A stretch of DNA of 64,000 nucleotides from Vibrio furnissii CIP 102972 (GCF_000176175.1 NZ_ACZP01000014.1:558001-622000), one strand, 5' to 3'; numbered from the stretch's first letter, positions 37,841 through 48,064 are shown. The notes: generated from the letters alone by a model not told the origin. Made by a program: numbers and translations.

Positions 37841-37860
37841 AAAGGCACCAAAGTGCCTTA
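37841..37860 (-). terminator. Terminator of the CBM48 gene
   Basis: GGCAC and GTGCC with flanking A/T pairs form a hairpin; on the minus strand it is followed by TTTTTTAAT, downstream of the gene ending at 37928. Confidence 0.65.
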
Positions 37861-37927
37861 ATTTTTAATAAATATGCAACTTAAGCAAACACTTAACTTG
37901 CTAACCGGTCAATTTTGACCATTCGGT

Positions 37928-38227
37928 TCATTGAGAGGTCTTAACCAGACAATTATCCTCACCAAATCCATTCGGAATGTATTGGTCAGCATGGGAATCG
38001 TTCACCCACTCTTGCGCATCGAGCAAGTAGCGGAACTGAAATTCAGCGTCTTTGGGTAAGCGAGTTTTGAACTTAAACGTGCTGCTCTTGGCCACTTTCT
38101 TCATCGGCTCCGGTTGCCAGTTCAGAAAATCGGCGACAATTTCAACCTTAGAGGCCTGTGGTGGCACATCCAGTTCAAATGTCACTTCCACCTCATCTTT
38201 GGTTTTAAAGAAACGCTTGATAATCAT
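37928..38227 (-). CDS. CBM48-like (isoamylase N-terminal) domain protein
   Basis: A 99-residue protein that is a single early-set immunoglobulin-like domain, as found at the N-terminus of glycogen-branching enzymes and in AMPK beta subunits. Visible signatures: EVEIVADFLNWQP-like KVEIVADFLNWQPEPM and FQFRYLLDAQEWVNDSHAD. No catalytic domain is attached and no signal peptide is seen. It may bind glycogen or act as a protein-protein module. Ends in SQ before TAA. Confidence 0.8.
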   Translation of the reverse strand: MIIKRFFKTKDEVEVTFELDVPPQASKVEIVADFLNWQPEPMKKVAKSSTFKFKTRLPKDAEFQFRYLLDAQEWVNDSHADQYIPNGFGEDNCLVKTSQ

Positions 38228-38383
38228 GATAAAACTCCGTTTTGGTATGAATTCATTCAGCTTGGCAGATTATAATAAACCTGGTGCACATGCTCAAATC
38301 GAACCACATACTGATTAACAGCGTTATCTCAACGAAAATACCGTCCTGACGCCTTCTCAACCCGTTGCCCTAGCAAGTGCAGA

Positions 38384-39010
38384 TCATTGTTGAATTAATT
38401 GATATTTCTGCGATATCAGAAATAGTATAGACACAAATTTTGTCGGTGTATTTGCAAACGCTTCCCCCGCCTCATGCGTGAGAAGTGACACATTCAGTTG
38501 CGCATTTTCTTGTGTAACAGATTGTATCTCAACCCGATCGCCCAACCATTCGCTGCTCACCATCACCATGCGCAGACGCAATTCATCGTACTGAAACAGT
38601 GCCAGATAGCTCATCACACCGGAGCCTTGATTCGACACCCGAATGATGCCCGCGTAACCACGGCGCTGCTCGTGGCCTTTCACGGCCACCAGCGAATGCG
38701 TATCAAGCGCCACTTGCCCCCGTTCACTGCCCGAATCGTAATCCCCCATCACCCAACGCTGCGTCTCGTCCCAACGATCCAGCAGCGCAAAGCTGACCGT
38801 TTCGGGGACCGGAATCGTCAGCGGCGTGGTGACATGGAGATCAAACAGACGCGCCACAATGGGGTCCGCTTTTAATGGTTGAGCAGGAAATTTCGACAGA
38901 ATTTGCTCATCAGACAGTGAAAACCGGTATACCCCCGCGGCCACCACTAACACCAACAGCACCAGCGGCGTTAGTAAAATCAAAGGAATCGGAAGCCAAC
39001 TTTTTCTCAT
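38384..39010 (-). CDS. Membrane-anchored hypothetical protein
   Basis: A 208-residue protein starting at ATG 39010 with one strong membrane helix at about residues 5-27 and a mostly beta periplasmic region. No recognised domain; the absence of catalytic motifs gives no clue to function. Confidence 0.6.
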   Translation of the reverse strand: MRKSWLPIPLILLTPLVLLVLVVAAGVYRFSLSDEQILSKFPAQPLKADPIVARLFDLHVTTPLTIPVPETVSFALLDRWDETQRWVMGDYDSGSERGQVALDTHSLVAVKGHEQRRGYAGIIRVSNQGSGVMSYLALFQYDELRLRMVMVSSEWLGDRVEIQSVTQENAQLNVSLLTHEAGEAFANTPTKFVSILFLISQKYQLIQQ

Positions 39011-39329
39011 GTTATGTCCGTTACAACTGACTAAAAGGGGCCGCACTATACCTTAATCACCACCTGAAGCGGACTATCACTTTGGCAGAATGTGCCCCAT
39101 CCTATGTTTTCAGTCGCCTATTCTGATAATTGAATCACAACATAAGTAACACCGAGGTAAATCAACGGATAAATCAAGGTTAATATACTGATATTTCACA
39201 TATTTAATAATCATGCATTACAATATCCCACTCATCAGGTTAGTGATATGGATCCCACTTTACAGGGACCAAAATGAGCGTAGAATCCACCGGGTTTCCA
39301 ATTCCCTATCGTTAATAAGGTAATCGTTT
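39011..39329. other. Intergenic region before sulP
   Basis: About 320 bases, AT-rich, holding the divergent promoters of the membrane protein gene and of the SulP transporter. I see no clear operator, RNA or repeat in it. Confidence 0.5.
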
Positions 39330-41006
39330 ATGTTTGCCATCTATGAATCCTATAAAGCGGGTTTACTTAAGCCAAAACAATGGATCACCAATATCAGCGC
39401 AGGATTGATCGTTGGGGTCGTGGCGCTGCCACTGGCGATGGCATTTGCCATTGCATCTGGAGTGAAACCAGAACAAGGCATTTATACCGCGATTATTGCC
39501 GGTATCATCGTGTCCCTGTTTGGGGGATCACGTGTGCAAATCGCCGGCCCAACGGGCGCGTTCATCGTCATTCTTGCCGGCATCGTGGCGCAATACGGTG
39601 TGGCCGGTTTGCAAATTGCCACCATGATGGCCGGGGTCATTCTTCTGATCCTCGGTGTTGCCAAACTGGGCAGCATCATTCGTTATATTCCAGCGCCGGT
39701 GATTGTCGGCTTTACCAGTGGTATCGGTGTCATCATCTGGGTCGGTCAATGGCAAGAATTCTTTGGTTTACCGGCCATTCACGGTGAACACTTTCACCAA
39801 AAGCTGATCGCCATTTTTCATGCGTTCCCACAGTTTGATCTCACCACCACGCTGCTTGCGGTGTTCTCTTTGGCGCTGGTGATTGGCGGTCCGAAAATTC
39901 CAAAACTGAATAAAATTCCAGGCCCACTGCTGGCTTTGGTGGTCGTGACCTCACTGCAATACACCATTGGTTTCGATGGTGTACGCACCATTGGTTCTGC
40001 GTTTGGCGGGATTCCACAAGGGTTACCCAAACTGGCGATTCCTGACATCACCTTCTCACAGATCATTCAGTTGATTGGCCCTGCGTTTGCGATTGCAATG
40101 CTAGGCGCGATTGAGTCGCTGTTGTCGGCCGTCGTGGCCGATGGCATGGCTGGCACCAAGCACAACTCCAACCAAGAGCTGGTTGGTCAGGGTTTGGCGA
40201 ACATCGTCGCACCTCTGTTTGGCGGTATCGCAGCAACGGGTGCCATTGCGCGGACGGCAACCAACATTCGTAATGGCGGGAACAGCCCGATTGCGGGTGT
40301 GGTGCACGCTGCGACCTTGGTCATCATTTTGCTGGCACTTGCGCCACTGGCCGTCAACATTCCGCTGGCAACGTTAAGCGCCATCTTATTTGTGGTAGCG
40401 TGGAACATGAGTGAAGCACCTCACTTTATTAAGCTAGTAAAACGCGCGCCAAAAGCGGATGTGGTGATTTTGCTGCTGACGTTCGGCCTGACCGTGTTTG
40501 CTGATTTAGTGGTGGCCGTGAACATTGGGGTCATCATTGCGATTTTGCATTTCGTCAAACGGATGGCATCCAGCGTGGAAGTGAAAGCCAGTACTTCCCA
40601 CGACTTGGGCAGTGAGCTGCGCACACACAACTTGTCGCAACTGCCACGTGAAATTGCCGTTTACGCGCTAGAAGGCCCCTTTTTCTTTGCGGCCGCCGAA
40701 ACGTTTGAGCGGGTGATTAGCACCATTCAAGAGACACCGGAAATCCTTATTATCCGCTTGAAATGGGTGCCGTTTATGGACATCACCGGTTTACAGGCGC
40801 TGGAAGAGATCATTGAGAGCTTCCAGAAGAAAAACGTTAAAGTGCTGATTTCCGGCGCGAACCCTCGCGTCACTCAGAAACTACGTCGCGCGGGCATCGT
40901 TCAACTGGTGGGTGAATACCACTTCTATGACGAATTTGAAGCCGCGCTGAGCGCCAGCTTGGCGGAAATTGAAAGCCGTCAGAGCGCTGAACTGCCCGCC
41001 TCATAA
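39330..41006 (+). CDS. SulP family anion transporter with STAS domain
   Basis: A 558-residue permease. The membrane part (to about residue 425) has SulP signatures: GLIVGVVALPLAMAFAIASG, GIYTAIIAGIIVSLFGGSRVQI and GPTGAFIVIL; the later segment AMLGAIESLLSAVVADGM is highly conserved. A cytosolic STAS domain occupies about 445-550. Members carry sulfate, bicarbonate or dicarboxylates; no neighbour fixes the substrate, and no carbonic anhydrase is adjacent. Confidence 0.9.
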   Translation: MFAIYESYKAGLLKPKQWITNISAGLIVGVVALPLAMAFAIASGVKPEQGIYTAIIAGIIVSLFGGSRVQIAGPTGAFIVILAGIVAQYGVAGLQIATMMAGVILLILGVAKLGSIIRYIPAPVIVGFTSGIGVIIWVGQWQEFFGLPAIHGEHFHQKLIAIFHAFPQFDLTTTLLAVFSLALVIGGPKIPKLNKIPGPLLALVVVTSLQYTIGFDGVRTIGSAFGGIPQGLPKLAIPDITFSQIIQLIGPAFAIAMLGAIESLLSAVVADGMAGTKHNSNQELVGQGLANIVAPLFGGIAATGAIARTATNIRNGGNSPIAGVVHAATLVIILLALAPLAVNIPLATLSAILFVVAWNMSEAPHFIKLVKRAPKADVVILLLTFGLTVFADLVVAVNIGVIIAILHFVKRMASSVEVKASTSHDLGSELRTHNLSQLPREIAVYALEGPFFFAAAETFERVISTIQETPEILIIRLKWVPFMDITGLQALEEIIESFQKKNVKVLISGANPRVTQKLRRAGIVQLVGEYHFYDEFEAALSASLAEIESRQSAELPAS

Positions 41007-41032
41007 CGTTGCATTAATTATCCATCCCTCAT

Positions 41033-41068
41033 AAAGCCCTTGAGTTCACAACTTGAGGGCTTTTTTCT
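41033..41068 (+). terminator. Terminator after sulP
   Basis: AAGCCCTTGAGTT and AACTTGAGGGCTT form a near-perfect thirteen-pair stem around CAC, followed by TTTTCTG. Confidence 0.8.
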
Positions 41069-41382
41069 GTCCGTTTTGTCGATAAAACCGCCACTCCTGT
41101 TTTCTCTCTTCATAAAAGCCGACGACTCTGTGCCCGCGATCACACAAAGAACACAAAGCGTTTTAAACAAATAATTAACCAGTGTAACAATGGCAAAACA
41201 AATCACTATGATTTGCACATCTCGCAGTGCAATGGAATGAATATTTAGCCCTTTTTAATGAATAGTATTGCAGAGCCATTAAAAACTGGATATTCTTGCA
41301 CGCATGAGTAAATACGGATGTTTAGTGAATTAATATGCCAGGGATTTGGATTTAATTGACTAGTAGTCACACGAGAGAAGTA
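41069..41382. other. Leader region of the yjiH-like gene
   Basis: About 310 bases without a gene. One inverted repeat, TTGCAC (41213-41218) and GTGCAA (41227-41232), could be an operator. Otherwise I see only AT-rich promoter-like sequence. Confidence 0.4.
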
Positions 41383-42762
41383 ATGCAAGATAATGCTCAA
41401 ACCTTAGAATCCCCGGCAGAGACGAACACTTCCGGCAGTTTTTGGATGTTCTTGATCCCGTCACTGGTCGGGGTCTTTCTATTTATGGCGCCAATCAGCT
41501 ACGACGGTTCATTGACCATCCCCGTGGCCATTCTGGCGAAATCCATCCAAGCGCTGTTTGGTGACAGCCTGGTCGCGATCGTGACCGCCATCATCGCATT
41601 TATGTCGGTTGCCTCCGTTTTGACTAAAGTTTTCAAACCGGCATTCATCACGCAAAGTGGCTTTTTAAACAGCCTGTTTAACCCAACTTGGGTCTGGTTG
41701 CTGGTGCGTGTGATTGGTGGTGCAGCGGTGATCATGACATTCTTCCAAATCGGTCCAAAAGCGATTTGGGAAGAGAACACCGGGGGTTTGGTGTTGGAAG
41801 GCCTTCTCCCAACCCTATTCTCTGTGTTCATTTTTGCAGGCCTGCTGCTGCCGCTGCTGCTGAACTTTGGTTTGTTGGAACTCATGGGCGCGCTGCTGAG
41901 TAAAGTGATGCGTCCGCTGTTTAACCTGCCCGGTCGCAGTGCGATTGACTGTGTTGCGTCATGGCTTGGCGATGGCAGTGTCGGTATTCTGCTGACCAGC
42001 AAACAGTACGAAGACAAATTCTACACGCAGCGTGAAGCGGCGGTGGTCGGCACCACTTTCTCTGCGGTCTCCATCACCTTCAGTTTGGTCGTGATTGCGC
42101 AAGTTGAGCTTGAACACCTGTTCCTGCCGTTCTACGCAGCGATCTGTTTGGCAGGTTTTGTCGCGGCGATCATTATTCCGCGTCTGCCCCCACTCAGCTG
42201 GAAGAAAGACACCTACATCGATGGCAGCAAGCCAAACCCAGATCAAGATGCCGTGCCAGAAGGCCACTCCTCTTTCTCTTGGGGGATGGAACTGGCGTTG
42301 ACTAAAGCGGGCAAAGTCGACTGCCTGAAATCCGTATTTGGTGAAGGCATTCGTAACGCCGTTGACATGGTATTCGGCGTACTGCCGGTGGTGATGGGCT
42401 TGGGAACCATGGCGCTGGTTGTAGCAGAATACACACCGGTCTTCTCGGTACTGGGCCAACCGTTTGTGCCTTACCTTGAATTGCTGGGTGTACCCGAAGC
42501 GGTTCAAGCATCACAAACCATGGTGGTTGGTTTTGCAGATATGTTCATTCCATCGATTCTGGCCGCGTCAATCGACAATGAAATGACCCGATTTGTTGTC
42601 GCAGCCATGTCGGTCACTCAGCTGATTTACATGTCAGAAGTGGGCGCGCTGATGTTGGGCAGCCGTATTCCAGTCAACATTCTGGAACTGTTCATCATCT
42701 TCATCGTACGCACGCTGATCACCCTGCCGGTGATTGTGGGTGTTGCCCACCTGATTTTCTAA
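41383..42762 (+). CDS. YjiH family membrane protein (nucleoside-recognition/Gate domains)
   Basis: A 459-residue polytopic inner-membrane protein with ten or more helices and two Gate-domain regions, one around FGLLELMGALLSKVMRPLF and one around AVDMVFGVLPVVMG. YjiH-like proteins are putative transporters of unknown substrate. ATG 41383 with GAGAGAAG upstream is preferred to the TTG at 41356. Confidence 0.8.
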   Translation: MQDNAQTLESPAETNTSGSFWMFLIPSLVGVFLFMAPISYDGSLTIPVAILAKSIQALFGDSLVAIVTAIIAFMSVASVLTKVFKPAFITQSGFLNSLFNPTWVWLLVRVIGGAAVIMTFFQIGPKAIWEENTGGLVLEGLLPTLFSVFIFAGLLLPLLLNFGLLELMGALLSKVMRPLFNLPGRSAIDCVASWLGDGSVGILLTSKQYEDKFYTQREAAVVGTTFSAVSITFSLVVIAQVELEHLFLPFYAAICLAGFVAAIIIPRLPPLSWKKDTYIDGSKPNPDQDAVPEGHSSFSWGMELALTKAGKVDCLKSVFGEGIRNAVDMVFGVLPVVMGLGTMALVVAEYTPVFSVLGQPFVPYLELLGVPEAVQASQTMVVGFADMFIPSILAASIDNEMTRFVVAAMSVTQLIYMSEVGALMLGSRIPVNILELFIIFIVRTLITLPVIVGVAHLIF

Positions 42763-42796
42763 CCCATCGTTTGACGTCGCTCTCGACGCCACACGC

Positions 42797-42825
42797 GAAA
42801 AGGCTTCCACTGGGAAGCCTTTTCT
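42797..42825 (+). terminator. Terminator after yjiH-like gene
   Basis: AAAAGGCTTCC and GGAAGCCTTTT form an eleven-pair stem with a short loop, followed by CTTTGTT. Confidence 0.85.
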
Positions 42826-42954
42826 TTGTTCGTCATCTGAACCAATCAGTTAAACTAATCATTTAGTCAATAATTCATTTCATTGCTCAAACTCTCGCCT
42901 TATACTTTAAAAAGCACCACAACTTCGAACCATCACCCGCAGAGGGAATTCCTT

Positions 42955-43425
42955 ATGATAAGGCACCTGTCTTTCATCTGGTTGCTGCTGTATAGCGTCC
43001 ACAGTGCCGCGGTCGAGATCACCGTCAAAGTGGGTGAGCACGCGCCACACATCATGACACTGGTGCAGTTGCAGTCAGCGCTGCCGGTGAATGCCTTCAC
43101 CACGCACGTCCCTTGGTTGACCGAACCGCACACCTTTACTGGTTTTACGCTGACCGATTTACTCAAGTATCTCAAGGTCGAGAACGCCTAGTCGGTGTCG
43201 CTGATCGCACTCAACGATTACGCCGCCAACATTGCCATAGACGATGTGCAGCAATACAACCCAATTGTGGCCTACTTTTTGGATGGTAAACCGATGCGCG
43301 TGCGAGACAAAGGCCCGTTCTGGCTGGTCTACAACCTCAGCGCTTATCCGCAAATAGACGAACCGATGCACTACACCCAAATGGTGTGGCAGATTAAAGA
43401 GATATTGATTCACACGCATGATTAA
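42955..43425 (+). pseudogene. Exported molybdopterin-oxidoreductase-like protein, interrupted by an amber codon
   Basis: The frame starts at ATG 42955 with a signal peptide (RHLSFIWLLLYSVHSAA) and runs for 78 codons to TAG at 43189-43191, then continues in the same frame for 77 codons to 43425 without any shift. The two halves make one protein of about 156 residues: LTDLLKYLKVENA before the stop and SVSLIALNDYAANI after it. A single CAG-to-TAG change would explain it. It resembles small periplasmic proteins with an oxidoreductase-molybdopterin-like fold encoded next to diguanylate cyclases. The second half overlaps the start of the downstream cyclase by 8 bases, implying coupling. Confidence 0.75.
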
Positions 43426-44515
43426 ACCGATACAAAGTCAGGCCCTCCATCCTTGGGTCTACCGTGCAAAAACATTGCTGATCCTCATCTCTGCGCTGCT
43501 GGTCGTGGCGAATCTGTACACCCTCAGCAGCACGCGCGATCTCGCGCGATCGTACAGCGACCAGCAAAATCAGGCGACGTGGTTTTTGTTTCAGTTGACC
43601 AAAGAGTTTACCGAGATGATTGCGGAATCGCCGTATGCGATCCATTCCGAGCAGAAGATGGCGCGCGTGTGGCTCAAATACGAGCTGACGTGGAGCCGCT
43701 TTGACGTGATCCTCAACAGCCGTGAAGCCGAGGGGTTTATGGGGTTGGAAGGCACCTACCCGTTTTTTAAACGGGCCTTTGACGATTTTAAAATGCTGGA
43801 GCCTTATTTGATGGCTGCCAAAGACGAAGCCTCCATGGCGCGCTTTGAGGCCCAATCGCAGCAGCTTTATCAGCGCATCATCAGCTACATCAACGAAAAC
43901 TTTAAGATTCAAAGCCCGATTTACCTGCACCAAAAACAGCAAGCATACTGGCTGACTCAGATTCAGTTTGCCTTGATGTTTGTGCTGTTCGCCTGCATCG
44001 GTTTGGTCAGTTACATTTTGCACGCAGAAGCGCGTTTTCATAAGTTGCTGGCGCTGACCGACCCACTCACCGGGTTGTCGAATCGCTTGGCGATGTTTGC
44101 TGCGCTAAAACGCTACACCGTGCAGCAGTCATTTTCGCTGCTGTTACTCGACCTAAACGGGTTTAAAGCCATTAACGATACACTCGGTCATCAAGCCGGC
44201 GATTCAGTGCTCAAGCAAGTTGCACATCGATTGGCGCACATTCCGACGTTCGATTACTGGGTATTTCGCATGGGCGGTGACGAGTTTGCCATCATTCTCG
44301 ACAGCGTTGACCCCGACGATCTGGCGGGCATGCAAACCCTGATTATGGAATGTTTTGACGCGGCGTTTCAGTTGCCAAGCCTTGAGTCCTACCCACTCAG
44401 CACCAGCATCGGCGTGAGCCGCTTTCCTTACGATGCGCTCGACATCAACCAACTGGTCCACATCGCCGACAAGAACATGTACCAGATGAAGTTCCAACAA
44501 AAAAGCCCCTCATAA
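43418..44515 (+). CDS. Membrane diguanylate cyclase, CdgA-like
   Basis: A 365-residue protein with two membrane helices (about 17-35 and 183-202) that enclose a periplasmic sensor domain of about 145 residues, then a cytosolic GGDEF domain with intact GGDEF at 286-290. The RxxD inhibitory site is absent, so product inhibition may be lacking. Its order beside pst genes and an upstream small exported protein resembles VCA0074/VCA0075 in V. cholerae (from memory). The upstream partner, possibly its periplasmic regulator, is broken here. Confidence 0.88.
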   Translation: MIKPIQSQALHPWVYRAKTLLILISALLVVANLYTLSSTRDLARSYSDQQNQATWFLFQLTKEFTEMIAESPYAIHSEQKMARVWLKYELTWSRFDVILNSREAEGFMGLEGTYPFFKRAFDDFKMLEPYLMAAKDEASMARFEAQSQQLYQRIISYINENFKIQSPIYLHQKQQAYWLTQIQFALMFVLFACIGLVSYILHAEARFHKLLALTDPLTGLSNRLAMFAALKRYTVQQSFSLLLLDLNGFKAINDTLGHQAGDSVLKQVAHRLAHIPTFDYWVFRMGGDEFAIILDSVDPDDLAGMQTLIMECFDAAFQLPSLESYPLSTSIGVSRFPYDALDINQLVHIADKNMYQMKFQQKSPS

Positions 44516-44523
44516 AGAGGGGC
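44499..44523 (-). terminator. Terminator of the pst operon
   Basis: GCCCCTC (44505-44511) and GAGGGGC (44517-44523); on the minus strand a TTTTTT run follows. The hairpin overlaps the end of the convergent cyclase coding sequence. Confidence 0.8.
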
Positions 44524-44563
44524 AAAGTTACCATCGCTTATAGTTATAATCAGGTTCTTTCAC

Positions 44564-45313
44564 TTAACCGAAGTCACCGTTCACGTAGCCTCGTGTGCGG
44601 TCATCTTGTGGTTGGTTGAAAATAATTTGGGTGTCGTTGTGCTCGACCAGCTCTCCCATCAGGAAGAACGCGGTGCGGTCTGAAATTCGGCGTGCCTGCT
44701 GCATAGAGTGCGTGACGATCACGATCGTGTAGTTCTTTTTCAGCTCTTCCATCAGCTCTTCGATTTTATGAGTCGCGATTGGGTCAAGTGCCGAGGTCGG
44801 TTCGTCCATCAAAATCACATCCGGCTCCATCGCGATAGTACGCGCGATGCACAGACGCTGTTGCTGCCCCCCTGATAAGCCGAACGCGTGTGACTTCAGG
44901 CGATCTTTCACTTCGTCCCACAGCGCGGCGCTGCGCAGTGAACGCTCCACCACTTCATCGATGTGTTTTTTGTCTTTCACGCCTTGAGCACGCAGGCCGT
45001 AGGCCACGTTTTCATAAATGCTCATCGGGAATGGGTTTGGCTTTTGGAACACCATACCGACTTTGATGCGCAGGTCAGCCACGTCGACGTTGCCATACAC
45101 ATCTTCGCCATCCATGGTCAGTTTGCCGGTAATTTTGACGCCCTCAATCAAATCATTCATGCGGTTCAAGCAGCGCAATAAGGTCGATTTACCACAGCCA
45201 GACGGGCCGATAAGCGCAGTCACCTGACGTGTAGGAATCGGCAGGTTGATCGATTTCAGCGCTTGGTTCTCACCGTAAAACAGGTTCAGGTTTTCAATGC
45301 TAAATTTGTTCAT
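44564..45313 (-). CDS. pstB: Phosphate ABC transporter ATPase PstB
   Basis: A 249-residue ABC ATPase. Walker [10 protein letters not shown] (near residue 33), Q-loop [13 protein letters not shown], signature [13 protein letters not shown], Walker [13 protein letters not shown] and the H-loop VTHSMQQ are all intact. [17 protein letters not shown] is typical of PstB. Last gene of pstSCAB. Energises high-affinity phosphate uptake. Confidence 0.96.
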   Translation of the reverse strand: MNKFSIENLNLFYGENQALKSINLPIPTRQVTALIGPSGCGKSTLLRCLNRMNDLIEGVKITGKLTMDGEDVYGNVDVADLRIKVGMVFQKPNPFPMSIYENVAYGLRAQGVKDKKHIDEVVERSLRSAALWDEVKDRLKSHAFGLSGGQQQRLCIARTIAMEPDVILMDEPTSALDPIATHKIEELMEELKKNYTIVIVTHSMQQARRISDRTAFFLMGELVEHNDTQIIFNQPQDDRTRGYVNGDFG

Positions 45314-45349
45314 TGTCTTTATCTCGTAAATTCTGTCAGTCGTGTCGGT

Positions 45350-46219
45350 TTAGTAAGTCGCCGTATTGAATCGCTTCGCGATCAATTTGGTAAACATGTT
45401 GATGAGCAACACGACGACGATCAGGACGGTCGCTGTACCGTATGCCTGATTCCACTCTTCGATAGTAAACAGCTCAGTGGTCAGCTTGTACAAGTGCACA
45501 GTCAGCGTACGGCCTGAATCCATCAAGGAGTCCGGAATACGCGCAACCATACCTGCGGTCAAAAAGACCGGCGCCGATTCACCGATCACACGACCGATAC
45601 TGAGAATGACTGACGTCATAATACCTGGCATTGCGCTTGGCAAAATCAAACGCCAGATAGTATAGATTTTTGATGCGCCAAGGCCGTAAGAGCCTTCGCG
45701 ATACGTTTGTGGCACCGCCATCAACGCTTCTTCTGTGGTTCGAATAATCACCGGCAGAATCAGGATACTCAAGGTCAATGCGCCCGACAGAATCGAGAAG
45801 CCAAAGCCCAGAATCGCCACGAAGAACGTCATACCGAACAGACCGAAGATGATTGATGGAATCCCCGCCAGCGATTCGGTACAGAAGCGAATCACTTTCA
45901 CCAGTCGGCTACCCACTTTGGCATATTCAGTCAGGTAAATCGCAGTCATGATGCCAAGTGGCGCCGCCACTGCAATCGATGCAATCACCATGTAGATGGT
46001 TGAGACGATCATCGGGAAGATACCGTGCTCATCGCCCGTACGCGTGTAGTTGTCGGTAATGAAGTTCCAGTCTACATGCTGCAAGCCATTCGACAGAATG
46101 TACCAGATGATCCAGAACAGGAATCCAACCGTCAGTGCCGCAGCGAGCCAAATGAAGCTGCGCAGCACGTTGTCTTTCAATTCACGAACTTGTTTTAGTT
46201 TTGCGCGATCCATCGTCAT
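45350..46219 (-). CDS. pstA: Phosphate ABC transporter permease PstA
   Basis: A 289-residue permease with six helices and the EAA-type loop in EEALMAVPQTYREGSYGLGASKIYTI, split here between flanking helices. The start overlaps the pstC stop by one base (TAATG), so it is coupled. Confidence 0.95.
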   Translation of the reverse strand: MTMDRAKLKQVRELKDNVLRSFIWLAAALTVGFLFWIIWYILSNGLQHVDWNFITDNYTRTGDEHGIFPMIVSTIYMVIASIAVAAPLGIMTAIYLTEYAKVGSRLVKVIRFCTESLAGIPSIIFGLFGMTFFVAILGFGFSILSGALTLSILILPVIIRTTEEALMAVPQTYREGSYGLGASKIYTIWRLILPSAMPGIMTSVILSIGRVIGESAPVFLTAGMVARIPDSLMDSGRTLTVHLYKLTTELFTIEEWNQAYGTATVLIVVVLLINMFTKLIAKRFNTATY

Positions 46220-47157
46220 TACCTCGCTTTCTCACGGTTCAGGTACAGCAGTGCCGCGTTCAACATCATGATGAACACCAAAAGCACCACACCGGTCGCG
46301 TACAACGCATTGGCGTGCACACCGCTGGCGTACGACATTTCGATCGCGATATTTGCGGTCAACGTACGCGCTGAGTCCAGAATGCCCTGAGGCATCGCTG
46401 GCGCGTTCCCCATCACCATGATGATGGCCATGGTTTCGCCCAACGCACGACCGATCCCCAGAATCACACCAGTCATAATCCCGGAGCGAGCGGCAGGAAC
46501 GAGCAATTTGAAAATGGTGTAGATGTTGGAAGCACCCAGCGCCAGAGACCCCTCTTTGTAGGTTTTTGGCACCGCGCGAATCGAGGTTTCCGATACCGTG
46601 ATCACCGTTGGCAGAATCATCACGCCAAGGACGATGATCCCCGCCAGAATGGTGTTACCGGCTGGCACCTGAAAGATGTTTTGAATCAGTGGCACGATAA
46701 TCACCAGGCCAAAGAAGCCATAGACCACCGAAGGAATACCCGCCAGGAGTTCCACCGCAGGGCGAATCACATCAGCCACACGTTTAGGTGCGATTTCCGC
46801 AATGAAGATGGCCGTGAGCACGCCAACCGGTACGCCCACGATCACGGCGCCAAAGGTCGACACCACTGACGCGACGATCATCGTCGCCACACCGTACAGT
46901 GCTGGTGGCAGCCAATCTTGGCCTAAAACGATGCCCGTAATGCCGGCTTCTTGGAAAGCAGGGATACTTTCTCGAATAATGAAGTAGGCAATCACGGCGA
47001 GCGATACAATACCGATGACTGCACTGGTTAAAAACAAACCGTGAAAGAGGCGCTCTTTCCAGTCGATACGCTTTTTAGCGCGTAAACCGCGCTTTGTTGC
47101 TTGCGTCTTTGCACTGTTCATAAGCTGGTCACTATTTGTCGCGATGGTCATATTCAT
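46219..47157 (-). CDS. pstC: Phosphate ABC transporter permease PstC
   Basis: A 312-residue permease with a longer cytosolic N-terminus (about 40 residues) and six helices. GIPSVVYGFFGLVIIVPLI and the loop SIRAVPKTYKEGSLALGASNIYTI (in part) are PstC features. ATG 47157 is used; ATG 47151 is possible. Confidence 0.95.
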   Translation of the reverse strand: MNMTIATNSDQLMNSAKTQATKRGLRAKKRIDWKERLFHGLFLTSAVIGIVSLAVIAYFIIRESIPAFQEAGITGIVLGQDWLPPALYGVATMIVASVVSTFGAVIVGVPVGVLTAIFIAEIAPKRVADVIRPAVELLAGIPSVVYGFFGLVIIVPLIQNIFQVPAGNTILAGIIVLGVMILPTVITVSETSIRAVPKTYKEGSLALGASNIYTIFKLLVPAARSGIMTGVILGIGRALGETMAIIMVMGNAPAMPQGILDSARTLTANIAIEMSYASGVHANALYATGVVLLVFIMMLNAALLYLNREKAR

Positions 47158-47239
47158 CTCACTTGTCGAACGAGTCGAGGTGGATTGAAAGCGCTCAGCC
47201 CTAATTAAGCGGGCTGAGCAAACTGATTAAATGGGGTTC

Positions 47240-48064
47240 TTAGTTCACAGGGATGTAGTGGTGAGAAGCAACAATCTTTTGCGCTTCGTCAGACAGCATC
47301 CAATCCAGGAATTTCTGTGTTTCAGCCGATGGTTTGCCTTCTTTGTACAGCACCAAGAATGGGCGAGCGACTTTGTAAGATCCTGCTTTCACATTCTCTA
47401 CGGTTGCTGGTGTGCCATCGATCGATAGAGCGTGTACTGAACCATCTACTGTACCCAGTGAGATGTAACCGATTGAGTATGGGTTAGAAGCAACCATGGT
47501 TTTCAGACCGCCGTTACCGTTAGCAACTTGCGCGCGCTGAGAGATGGCAGAAACTGTTTTGCCAGAGATTTTCTTTTTCAGTTCCATGATTTCTTCGAAT
47601 GCACCGCGTGTACCCGATGCTGTGTCACGAGTAATCGCAACGATTGGCTTGTCTTCACCACCCACTTGTTTCCAGTTGGTGATGTCGCCTTTGTAGATTT
47701 CTGATACTTGTTCTGCGGTCAGGCCTTTCACTGTGTTGCTTGGGTGCACAACAACCGCGATGCCGTCACGAGCGATCACTTCTTCAACCAAGGTTGGCTC
47801 TTTCTCTGAATCCTTCAGATTACGAGAAGACATGCCGATATCCGCGCTGCCGTTTTTCGCCGCTTTGACACCTGCAGATGAACCTGGGCCTTGCACTTCA
47901 ATAAACACTTCCGAATTTTTCTTCATGTATGTTTCAGAGAAAACTTCCATCAGTGGAGTAACACTGCTAGAACCCACTGCAGAGATGGTCTCTTTTGCTG
48001 AAACTGGGTTAACTGCTAGAGCGCCTAGAAGAGCGATTGCACCGATTACTGTCTTTTTCATCAC
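47240..48064 (-). CDS. pstS: Periplasmic phosphate-binding protein PstS
   Basis: A 274-residue substrate-binding protein with signal peptide to about residue 23 (NPVSAKE). Phosphate ligands are visible in VGSSSVTPLMEVF, GSADIGMSSRNL and RDTASGTRGAFEE. First gene of the pst operon; PhoB-like sites lie upstream. This is the shorter, chromosome-2-type PstS. Confidence 0.95.
   Translation of the reverse strand: MMKKTVIGAIALLGALAVNPVSAKETISAVGSSSVTPLMEVFSETYMKKNSEVFIEVQGPGSSAGVKAAKNGSADIGMSSRNLKDSEKEPTLVEEVIARDGIAVVVHPSNTVKGLTAEQVSEIYKGDITNWKQVGGEDKPIVAITRDTASGTRGAFEEIMELKKKISGKTVSAISQRAQVANGNGGLKTMVASNPYSIGYISLGTVDGSVHALSIDGTPATVENVKAGSYKVARPFLVLYKEGKPSAETQKFLDWMLSDEAQKIVASHHYIPVN

Noticed and set aside
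41499..42507. Long minus-strand open frames (172 and 182 codons) opposite the yjiH-like gene
   Set aside because: They are antisense to a well-supported membrane protein gene, lack ribosome sites and have no protein-like composition.
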